A DNA stretch of 64,000 bases from Elmis aenea (lineage: Eukaryota > Arthropoda > Insecta > Coleoptera > Elmidae): contig OX393579.1 in assembly GCA_947652605.1 (NCBI GenBank), forward strand, positions 39,872,970-39,936,969. Reading direction: 5' to 3'. A program made the translations under genes and the position numbers. This document shows positions 44,208-53,615 of this stretch, piece by piece. The notes under the pieces were generated by a model that searched no databases, was not told the origin of the DNA, and saw only the letters and a program-made list of their open reading frames with translations. The stretch's first letter is position 1, and the number at the start of each line of letters is the position of its first letter.

Positions 44208-44552
44208 CTATTAATCGTGTAGCAGGTGAAAAACAAACGTAAAAACAAAATTTATTAATCGTAATAATTTTCTCCAATGTAAAAACTTCTGTTTCATCGC
44301 TTTTATAGAACCTCTAAATCAGCAACGACGATTTTTTTTCAATTACCCGCTACGTAACAAAAACGAATCGAAATTGCATGAGTGGAAAAGATAAACCGTA
44401 CAATTTCACGGATTATGCGCAAAATGTTTACTTATATTTGTCTTCTAAAACTCGGTTTCGTACTTTAAGCGAGAACTAAAAAACACGTCATTTTCGATCA
44501 CTTACATAAAAGCTACATTCGGCTAAATCAAGCATGCATGTTATACAAAATA

Positions 44553-45125
44553 TAAGTAACATTTTACGGTAATCGAAGCAAACATTTCACTTGATACCGT
44601 TATTATATCGTTTATTCCTTTTGGAAAAACACGAAATCATGCGGGTTTGTATTTTGTAGCAGTTGATAATATAATGGCTGTTCCAATTATACAAGTAACG
44701 GTCAAGAGGGCATTTTCAGCTCTTAAAAATGGAAGTGGCTTTATGTACGCCGGCGAAATAGCGTCTATAGATGTAGAAGTCCGCCGGACGGCGGATTTTA
44801 TATGTTATACAGGCGCTTTCCGTTTCCGCCGTTGAAGCTGTATTATGCATTGCATTAAAAGATAAGTATTATGCGCACGCGCGGCGGATTCGAGGGTATT
44901 TTCTAGTTACATTCCGCGGCGGAATACCTTCCATAATTTGTAAAGTCCGCCGTGAACTACCAACATTTTAGCTGTGAATATTACTCTCACTCACAAAATG
45001 AACTATGAAGAATTTGTCGATAAATAAAGCGTTACTATCGCTACAGGTATAAGTCAATTTTTACTGAATTATAGGTCAAATATTCATGGTACCAAGGGAG
45101 CAACACCATCGAAATTAATATTAAG
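44553..45125 (+). pseudogene. Duplicate of the hAT/Ty3 fragments, with GC-rich insert
   Basis: 44553-44757 repeats the hATC piece of 35345-35565, and 45045-45125 repeats the Ty3 integrase piece of 35686. Between them lies unrelated DNA (44758-45045) with a run of CGG/CCG motifs (GTCCGCCGGACGGCGGA; TTCCGCGGCGGAA), unlike the AT-rich surroundings, which looks like a separate short mobile element. Confidence 0.6.
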
Positions 45126-45149
45126 TAGAAATTTAAAAAATATTTGTTT

Positions 45150-45330
45150 AACAGAGAATAATTTCAAATGGGTTAATCAAATGTTTAAAAGCAAACAACC
45201 CGTTAGATTTGGGTATGATTCTTATCACGGACGAAAATTAAGACAAAAACGTAGGCTGCATAAAAGTACAACAATATTATATGTAAAAAATGCAACGTGC
45301 ATGTTCACGTTTTGATATATTTCACATAAA
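45150..45330 (+). pseudogene. piggyBac C-terminal tail fragment
   Basis: A frame ends TGTAAAAAATGCAACGTGCA (CKKCNV), then HVHVLIYFT and stop. It parallels CVKCDVHVHV at 36.2 kb. It is on the opposite strand to the adjoining piggyBac element, which inserted at a TTAA 20 bp downstream. Confidence 0.5.
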
Positions 45331-45344
45331 CTATAAGGCGTTAA

Positions 45345-47029
45345 CCCCTATTCTCCGGAATTAAGAAATATTTATCAAAATGTTTTGAAATTCAATCAGT
45401 TGTTTAAAAATGGCCATAGATACATGAAAAATCACTTTTTATTAAATTACAGGACGCAGGTCCTGACTTAGGAGCTGTCGTTATATGACGACGCTAGGGG
45501 AATATGAGTACAAATAATAATAATCTTGGTATGTTTTATAATTTCAGATTTATTTGTGAAAGTATATTACAATGTAATTTAAATTTGAGACATATAAACT
45601 ATAAACTTATAAACTATGATAAGGTTGAAAGCAAGGTATATAATATAGGATATTGGTCTAGCAAGTAAAGCACTGTAGATGAACATTTACCAAATTTACT
45701 CTCCATTATTTCATTTCCTCGATAAGTTTTTCCTTGGTAAGGATCAAAGGCGATTAGATAACCAGATGGTGAATTTTGACACCAAACCTTGTATCCAAAT
45801 CGAATTGGTTTATTTCTAATCGCTTGCTTACATCCGTGCCTACTGAAGTATTCCACCATTGCCTCATCATGCGATATTGCTGAGGTGGGTGTATAATTTT
45901 CCATAATTTTTTTTTTAATATATGAAATTAATGGTCGTAATTTGGAAAACTTATCGAGCTTGTCTAAGTTTAAATTTGATTTAAAATGAAGTGATTTCAT
46001 GATATTATCAAATCTATCCCTCCGCATAGATTCATATATCGCAATGTTGCGCAAATCACTACATGTACTCCAATACATTGCTTTTCCTGGCAATGGATTG
46101 TACCCAGAAACAATTAAAATGGCAAAAAATACTCGCAGTTCCTCTTTGGTTAATTTTATATCTGGCCAGTTTTTTGATAAGCAAATTCGGAACTGGCAGT
46201 AATAATTAATTCGATTAAAGTATCATCAAAAAACCGTTTAAAATATTGAACAGCAGCGACTTCATCAATATTTTCTTCTGCCATAAGATGAAATTGACTA
46301 GGTTGTATATGTATAGTTTTACCGCCACTGCTCCATATAATTTGATCTTTTTTTGATTTTTTGGTGATCTTTGGTATTTTGTTTAGGTTGGAAATAGATG
46401 AAACTTCTTTTCTGGTCTGTTTCTTCTCTGCCGGTGCCATTAGTTGATTTCTGGATAAACAGTTTATATTCGTGCCTTCTTCTTCATCTGAATCTTCGTC
46501 TGTTATCTCATTAACTGCAGGTGGTTCAATAAAAATATCTTGGTCACTATCATCATTTTCTAACAAATCCATCATTTCGGCTACGCTCAAAAATCTAAGG
46601 ACAAATAGGGTATGTTAGTACATGCATTCTCCTAGCGTCGTCATATGACGACAATCAAATTTATAGCGAAATAACTCCCTTATAAATGTTATTATAAATA
46701 ATTACATTTTATATAAAAAACACTTGACTATTATATATTCAAAATATGTAAACAAATAAAATATTTTTACCGTAATTATATTATTTAGTACTTACTTTTT
46801 TGACGACGTCATGGTTTTCGTGTTCTCTCGTAAATTGGTCACTTTTAACAATTAAATATGTTCGAAGTCTGCAACTAACTGCGATGCAATGGCTACATTT
46901 ATGAAAACAATTGTTTACCTAAGTAATTAAACTTAAGCTGACAGGTTTAAAATCATCAGGTACCTGACAATACACCGTTATTACAGGACAGGTAAACGTC
47001 GTCATTTGACGACGCTAGGAGAATAAGGG
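45345..47029 (-). mobile_element. piggyBac-like element, internally deleted
   Basis: TTAA flanks both ends (45341-45344 and 47030-47033). The ends CCCCTATTCTCC and GGAGAATAAGGG are inverted, as in piggyBac. A palindromic subterminal motif, GTCGTCATATGACGAC, occurs near both ends (about 45478 and 46995) and once inside (46637). The transposase on the minus strand has only its N-terminal half. Confidence 0.85.
45614..46590 (-). pseudogene. piggyBac-like transposase, N-terminal half, one frameshift
   Basis: The first part (46590-46156) starts SVAEMMDLLENDDSDQD, an acidic N-terminus typical of piggyBac proteins, and runs into the conserved AVQYFKRFFDDTLIELI. A frameshift near 46160 shifts to a frame that continues with ELRVFFAILIVSGYNPLP. 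Then 46093-45614 has KAMYWSTCSDLR, MRRDRFDNIMKSLHF, ISHDEAMVEYFSRHG (first catalytic Asp) and KPIRFGYKVWCQ. The sequence stops shortly after CSSTVLYLLDQYP. The remaining catalytic blocks and Cys-rich tail are missing. Confidence 0.87.
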
Positions 47030-47033
47030 TTAA

Positions 47034-47604
47034 GGTACCTACCTAAGATCCCACGCACCATATTTTTCTTTAAGTGAAGCAGTTTTTATTACTTATCATT
47101 GGATGTTACTTTACGAGTACAGAAAATAAACAATAATAAGAATAAAAATCATAATATACAGGGTGTACAAAAAGTCTGAAAACGCTGCTGTGATGGTGTA
47201 CATAAAAGTTTTATGAAAAAATTACCTGGTATTTCTTTGTCCTGTCTCTGACGATTTAAACTTTTTGCCACCTTTAATACACGCATCTTTATGCTGATAA
47301 TATTTGAATACAGGATTTATTTGCCGATCTGGTTTTTTTTTGCCGCAGGGCTTATCACAGGGGGGGACTAATTCCCGGGGCCCGGGGCTGCAAAGGGGGG
47401 CCGGATTCGAGCTAATACACAATGTCTTGTTTACAAATACTGTTAAAATTTACGAGAACAGCGACGAATAAAATAAAAAAGTTTATTACACAAGCTGTTT
47501 TTCCGTTTTTTTTTTTTTTAAATTTTGACCGAAATAGTTTTACTTTTTTAAAATGTATGGTAATATAGATATTTGAAGAAAGTAACGGGAAGGTGGTCAT
47601 TGGG
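47034..47604. other. Stretch without a supported gene
   Basis: TATACAGGGTGTACAAAAAG at 47157 is a mariner-type terminus without a clear partner. A minus-strand frame at 47222-47422 includes CKKKPDRQINPVFKYY-like residues and ends at a possible donor (ACCAG|GTAATT), but one possible splice site is not enough to call an exon. GC-rich GGGGCCC runs lie near 47370. Confidence 0.3.
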
Positions 47605-47660
47605 TTTATAAAGAAAACTCTTTACATCTGCTAGCAGATGTAAAGAGTTTTCTTTATAAA
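47605..47660. repeat. Perfect 56-bp palindrome
   Basis: TTTATAAAGAAAACTCTTTA continues to a CTAG centre and back with no mismatch or spacer: 28 bases on each side. It lies between an unassigned stretch and the Penelope-like fragment. It may be the whole or the centre of a tiny fold-back element. Confidence 0.9.
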
Positions 47661-47689
47661 ACTTGGAAAAATTACTAGGTATAATCCAC

Positions 47690-48565
47690 GGAAATAAAAC
47701 AAAACAATACTTCGACTGGCAGTTTCGGTTTATTAGACCATTGTCAAGAACTGTACAGATTATTTCTACAATCTATGTTATATAGTATATACTGTAAGCT
47801 TGGATTATCCCTACTACAATGTGATAAAGACAAGGTTATTTTAGAAAACCAGAATATTTGAGCAATATGTACAATAATAAGTACAATTTAAAAAATATTA
47901 CATTATATTACAAACAATATTATACATCTAGAATTTTATAATTAAATAAACTAACAATCTTAGTATATAAATAATAAATACTCAGATGCATCTTTGATTT
48001 AACTTAAAATATGTTGAGAAGAGGCGAGTTATTTAAATCTATTTGATCATTAAGTGTGGGGGTGTTTTTATTTTTATATAATTTGTTGATTTCCAGGGCT
48101 TCCAACAGATTTAGTTTTTTGCTTTTATTACAAATGTGTAAGATTTCGGGTTTGTGATTTGTCGGTAATAGGTATGTGATTTGAGTCTGTTAAGTGTTTA
48201 AAGAAATTTGAATTTTTATCTGTTGGATGTTCTTTATACCTAGTGGTGATGGATCTCCCTGACTGGCCTATATAGGTAGATTTACAAACACATTCTAGTT
48301 TGTAAATGCCGCTTTTTTTGAGTTTGTCTGTTTTTTGTTTTGTATTGTATATATGTCTGCCTAAATTAATGTTAGAGGTGAAAGCTGTATTTAAATTTAA
48401 TTTTGAGAATTGGTTTTTAAGTTTATGTGAAATTTTTCCTAGGTATGGTAAACTTATATAATTATTTGTTGTTGTTGTTGTACTTGGGTATATTTCTTCT
48501 AAATTTAACTTCCTGTGTTTTTTATTAATAAGTTTATCTATTAAAAAAAACACAGGAAGTTAAAT
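47690..48565 (-). mobile_element. Second Penelope-like element fragment
   Basis: The minus strand carries the end of a Penelope-like protein with a GIY-YIG domain, followed by the 3' region. Near 47720-47750 a decayed hammerhead-like motif (TTGACAA, GGT/ACC stem, CCGAAACTG) can be recognised. At its 5' end, 48499-48565 forms a hairpin in which TTTAACTTCCTGTGTTTTTT is repeated in inverse, a short inverted 5' end comparable in kind to the element at 25293. Confidence 0.7.
48128..48553 (-). pseudogene. Penelope-like GIY-YIG endonuclease domain, C-terminal fragment
   Basis: The frame gives KKSGIYKLECVCKSTYIGQS and then GRSITTRYKEH, the GIY and YIG motifs with the CxC pair and the conserved Arg and His. 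About 90 residues of linker precede the domain. The reverse transcriptase is absent. The first residues come from the hairpin at the 5' end of the fragment. Confidence 0.8.
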
Positions 48566-49113
48566 TAAAACACGTTTGATTTTTTAAAATCCAAAAAAAT
48601 CGCCTGGACGCATTTTGTCTCGTCCCCCCCCCCACTTTTTTGTGCCAATTGCTTGTGATAAAAGAGAAGGTCGTCGGGTCCCGGTTTGACTTTACGAAAA
48701 TATGGTAGGCCTAACCATAGGCCTGTAGTTTATGTTTATACCCATCTATATTTGTGTTGACTATGTTGCGTAAACATATACCCGGTGAAATCTGTTTTTA
48801 TGAAATATCATTATTAATTTAATACGTTCAGAGACGTCGCTACTCGCTAGCACTAAGGCAACTCCAGCACCGCTCGAGGGCAGCCCTTCGTAGGGGCGGT
48901 AAAATTATTAAGTACCACAATTAAAAATAAAAATTGAATGAATTGCCCGATATTTTTTTTTAAATAAAAAAGATACATGAAAATATTTTGTTCGTTAGTT
49001 ATTTTTGATGACAACACCGGAAAGGGGCGGCATTGAAAAATTAAGTAAGGGCGGCACATATCCTCACGACGGCCCTGATTACATTGTTTATTATCTTAAT
49101 CACTATTTATGTA
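48566..49113. other. Transposon debris without a gene
   Basis: TTTGTCTCGTCCCCCCCCCC near 48617 resembles part of the hAT at 16.15 kb. GCACATATCCTCACGACGGCCCTG (49050-49074) looks like a hAT right terminus. No coding region is supported. Confidence 0.35.
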
Positions 49114-49963
49114 CAGGGTGGGCAAATTTCGATGTTTTAATAAGGAATTTCGGTAACTATAAGAGGTATCGAAAAGCGGACCGCGCATCCTCGATCTCTT
49201 TTTTCGAGAAAAAATTAATGGTCAACACTAAAATTGGTTATCATCTTTTGTTTTCGAGTTATCGCCGATAATACGCAAGTTACGGAGGTTTTTAGTTTTT
49301 TTTTTAAACAAAATTATAGTAGGCTGTGAAAACAAAAACAAAAGAAGGTGTAAAACCTTTTAAAACTCATTTGGTACAAATGACGAAGGTTTTGTAATTT
49401 GTTGTTGTGATAATCATTATAAATAATTCGTAATTTGTACCAAATGAGTTTTAAAAGGTTTTACACCTTCTTTTGTTTTTGTTTTCACAGCCTACTATAA
49501 TTTTGTTTTAAAAAAAAACTAAAAAACCTCCGTAACTTGCGTATTATTGAAAATAAATACATCAACCCTTATATATTTAGAATGACAAAAAAATAAGGAA
49601 TTTAAATAAGCCATAGCCATTTATGGGTTCTATTTAAAAAAATACAACTTTATGTCACAACTCGAATTTCGGATTTTTTTTTTGAAAAATTGACTACTCC
49701 ACTGCATTTCTATCAAAAAAGTGCTTGTAGAATGTCAAAATTATTTTTGTTTATTTTCATAACCAAGCGAGATATAGTCATAAAACGAAAAGTCGAAAAA
49801 TCGAGTTATCGGCGATAACTCGAAAACAAAAGACGATAACCAATTTTAGTGTTGACCATTAATTTTTTCTCGAAAAAAGAGATTGAGGATGCGCGGTCCG
49901 CTTTTCGATACCTCTTATAGTTACCGAAATTCCCTATTAAAACATCGAAATTTGCCCACCCTG
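49114..49963. mobile_element. Fold-back MITE with two nested inverted repeats
   Basis: The ends CAGGGTGGGCAAATTTCGATG and its reverse complement are flanked by TA. The outer arms extend about 160 bp. An inner, near-perfect inverted repeat (about 49273-49380 and 49434-49545) shares ACGCAAGTTACGGAGG and CCAAATGAGTTTTAAAAGG. There is no coding capacity. Confidence 0.85.
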
Positions 49964-50228
49964 TACAATGGAATATTATATAGTTTTCTTTAATAATAGA
50001 TTATTATCATTATTATAAACGAATATTGAATAAAAATTAATTTATATAAAATTAAGATAAAACATTATGATCATAAATTCTGGATCCCAGAAGAGAAAAG
50101 ACAAAAAACAAAAAGAAAAAGATGTAGCCAAAGCCGAAGAACTCCAGGACTTGGTTTATTATATTATATTAAACATTTTGCTTTAATTTTTTTTTCTTCG
50201 TATTTTTTACATAGAATTACATAGTCTA

Positions 50229-50586
50229 CAGGGTGGTCCACATAAAAGGGCAACTATTGGGATCTCGTAAACGGTAAGAACTACAAAGAAGTTTAAATTA
50301 GACAAATTGTTCCCTTTTCTGAGACCTATTCAATGATGCTTTAATGGTTTAATGTTTTAAAATATAATCAACAAAAATCAAAATAGGCATTGATTAAACG
50401 TTAATAACTCGGTCACACTTGTTGGTACAACAATATTTTTGGGGGAAAAGTTGTAGATTTTTTACGCACTGTAAAACGAAAGCATTCATTTATTTCAATA
50501 TTTGTCAATTTGGCTAATTTGAACTTCTTTGTAGCTCTAATTGTTTACAAGATCCCAATAGTGGCTCTTCTATGTGGATCACCCTG
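50229..50586. mobile_element. Mariner-type MITE, 358 bp
   Basis: CAGGGTGGTCCACATAAAAG at the left and CTATGTGGATCACCCTG at the right are inverted and flanked by TA. The arms also share GGGATCTCGTAAACGG/TTTACAAGATCCC and TACAAAGAAGTTYAAATTAG. Confidence 0.82.
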
Positions 50587-51361
50587 TATATCAAAATGCG
50601 AGTCTTAAATTTATACCTTTCTTAGAGGAAAGGGGGGCCCGTTGTCTATTGCTTCCCCGGGGCCCTGATTTTCTGTGAACGGCCCTGATGGTCCGTGCCT
50701 CTCTTTTTTTAAAAGACACGATCTCGTCTTCGCAAAAACTATTTAACTTTTGTGTACATTTTTTGTAGGAGATAAAAGCATCACCAAGCTCCATTTTGTT
50801 TTAATAGCAATTGCATAAAACGTACAAATTATAAGAACTGACTGAACTTTCTAACTGCCCCTGCACTGGGTTTTCACTGTATTGACAGCTAAAATGTGAG
50901 TTATGTTCACACACAATAGTAAAAAATTAAAAAAAAAGTTAATTAGGTTACAATGGTAAACACAAAACTACTGTAATACATTTTTTACCGTTTTGTATCA
51001 TTTTTAATGCCTACTAATGTAAAATAATTAATACCGTACGCTTTTAAAACAAAATTGTTTTTTTGCAATTTTCTTAAAAATTTTGTTATGTAAAGGTATA
51101 AAAGGTTTAGTGCGTTAAAAAGAGAAAGAAAATGTCTTTCAAACCGTATAAAAAAATATGTATGGTGCCATTTATAAAAAAACATATGGTGCCGTAACTC
51201 CTAAAAAAACAAAATATAACGAAATTTGACATGACAATATTTTGGGAAATACTTATCAAACAACTTTTATTTAAAACTTTTTTTAATAATTCTTTCCAAT
51301 AACAAAATAAATGGGGGTGTCATTAGTGATGCCTCACCCTGTATATACGCATACAGATATA
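50587..51361. other. Stretch without a supported gene
   Basis: Short frames only. CTCACCCTGTATA at 51337-51349 is a transposon-type end without a recognised partner; GGGGCCCTGATTTTCTGTG near 50658 resembles hAT debris. Confidence 0.35.
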
Positions 51362-52410
51362 CAGGGTATTTCGTAAAAAATGCGAATACATTTGGGAGGT
51401 GATTCCTTATCGAAAATTAAGGGGGGTCTTCCATATAAAAATGTTTTCCTTAGACGTCTCCTTTCGGAGTGACACCCCCCCTAAAGGGGAGCGGTAAAAT
51501 TAGGTTTTTATTTTATATCTCAAATTTGGATAAATGTAGGAGAATGTTATTTGGTAGATGTTTTATATTTATTAAAAGGATTCCTATAGTAATATTTTTA
51601 ATCATCTCCCACCTTCACAGGCGGCTGAAAAGTGCAACCCCTGTTGTTTTTTTTAATCAGAACTTTTTGGTGGGTTGAATTTTTTTAATTTCAAAATTGT
51701 TTTTTGAAAGCTTGATTAATTAAAAAAAAAAAAAAAATTTTTCGTAAAACCTGTTTTTGAGTAAAAATTAATATAAGTGAACATGCACCATTAACTATTT
51801 CAATATAAAACGATTCATTTTGATGGTTACCATGGTTTGTTTATGTTCATATTGGGTAGAAGTGACGGGTGTAATTCATTTTGACGTTTACGCGTCGACA
51901 GCGCTAAAACGCCCGTCAATTATATCCAACATGAACGTAAACAAACCATGGTAACCACCAAAATGAATAGTTTTATATTGGAATATTTAATCGTGCATGT
52001 TCACTTATATTATTTTTTACTCAAAAACTGTAGGTTTTACAAGTAGAGTTAAAGGATAAAAAAATTCTAAATAATTCAAGCAAAAATTTAATGGCAAAAA
52101 AAACCCAGAAAAAGTTCTAGTTAAAAATTCAACAGGGGTCGCACCTGCCAGCCCCCTGTGAAGGTAAGAGATGATTGAAACTATTACTATAGGAAACCTT
52201 TTAATAATTACAAAACATCTACCAAATATCATTCTCCTACATTTATCCAAATTTGAGAAATAAAATAAAAACCTAATTTTACCGCTCCCATTTAGGGGGG
52301 TGTGACTCCGAAAGGAGACGTCTAGGAAAAAAAATTTTTGAAAGACCCCCCTTAATTTTCGATAAGAAATCACCTCCCGAATTTTTTCGCATTTTTTACG
52401 ATACACCCTG
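51362..52410. mobile_element. Long fold-back MITE, 1049 bp
   Basis: CAGGGTATTTCGTAAAAAAT and TTTTTTACGATACACCCTG are inverted ends, with TA on each side. The arms remain paired, with mismatches, for several hundred bp (GAGGTGATTCCTTATCGAAA; ATTTGGTAGATGTTTTATA; AGTAAAAAATAATATAAGTG). The frames of 69 and 129 codons in each arm mirror one another and are not genes. The family also occurs at 34611-35340. Confidence 0.82.
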
Positions 52411-53473
52411 TATAATAAAAATTAATAGAGTATTTAGCAAATGAACAATGCCAGTGTAGAATATTTTAAAAATTTGATTGAGAATTCTCCTGTAGTAGCC
52501 GCTGAATAGTAAAACTTTAAAAATAATACTCACGGTGTTTGTTTTGTTCTATCCATTTAGATAAATTTGAACATGAATAGATAAGCCAATTTTATATTTT
52601 TTACATTTTGTTGTAGATAATGTAATTGTTTTCTAAAAAACATTAGAGGTGTTTTCTGTTTATAGATAATATTTCTCGAGTTATAGCTGTTTTAAAGATA
52701 ATTAATTTATTGGTAAACGGTCAATATTTGATACAATTAATTAAAATAGTAGGCTTTGAAAAATAAAAGCATTGATCAATTTCTAAACCATAATGAGCAA
52801 AAAATAAAATTCAATATAAGTAAATAAATAACGTAAAAATGTGGCTAATAGTTTTATAAATATGTGATTAATGTGTGAATTTTTAAACCTCGTCTATAGT
52901 GAACATTTTTGTCACGTTTATTGCTGCAGCCCCTCCAATATAAATACTTACGAGCCGCCACTGGTCCTAATTAACCTCATTTTTGTGAATGACGTCTGTC
53001 AAAATAATGTTTTATGCGAGTGTTTATGACACACGATTAACCTCAGCGTAAAAAAAAATTAATGTTTACCTTTTCAAGAAAATTCAAGTGCTTAAACAAA
53101 CGCCATTTGACCTAGAAACATAAAATTGGAAAAAACTGTTGAAGACGTTCTCGAGAAAAAATTTCAGCATTTTGAATTTTTCAAATCATTTTGTAATTTT
53201 ATATGTTATTGTTTTTAAACATTATAGAGTAACGTTACTTGTGAGCAATATTGTATTTAATGTTATTTGATTTATTTCATTCAGCATCAGTTAACACTTC
53301 ACTTAAATAAGTCACCTTAAAACACAAAACGTCAGTATGACGTTACGTTTCAAAATTTCAAGTGAAATCAGAAAAATGCCGCAAAATCATGGGAAATCGT
53401 CTAAATAGGTGAGTTTTTAAAGTGTTGCTATCTTATACGTTGTAATAAAAGATAATTTAAAAACATCGTAATG
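52411..53473. other. AT-rich stretch downstream of the large gene
   Basis: No coding region, RNA gene or clear mobile element is seen. GAGCCGCCACTG near 52953 resembles a hAT end. Confidence 0.4.
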
Positions 53474-53479
53474 TTTATT
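53474..53479 (-). terminator. Candidate poly(A) signal of the large structural-protein gene
   Basis: AATAAA on the minus strand about 137 bp after the stop codon. It is the nearest canonical hexamer I see. Confidence 0.45.
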
Positions 53480-53615
53480 TGCTTGCTCTGAGGTACAAAA
53501 ATGTAAAATTATAAAAATAGTATCTACAATATTAAATTACATAAATAACAAATTCATATCAATATATAAGTATCAGTCATCATCAAAATATGTTTGGTAA
53601 CTTCTCGAACTGCAT

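Larger units (their letters stand above)
42830..44470. repeat. Segmental duplication, partial copy C2
   Basis: Begins within the hAT element (matching 20476) and runs through the IDVP gene to about 44470 (matching 23190). It lacks the long-TIR mariner found in A and B and has its own insertion at 43799-44207. Confidence 0.85.

Noticed and set aside
47222..47422. A host exon ending at ACCAG|GTAATT
   Set aside because: Only one plausible splice site, surrounded by transposon debris, with no homologous copy to support it.
51469..52406. Frames of 69 and 129 codons with similar sequences
   Set aside because: They mirror each other in the two arms of a fold-back element, so their similarity comes from the inverted repeat.
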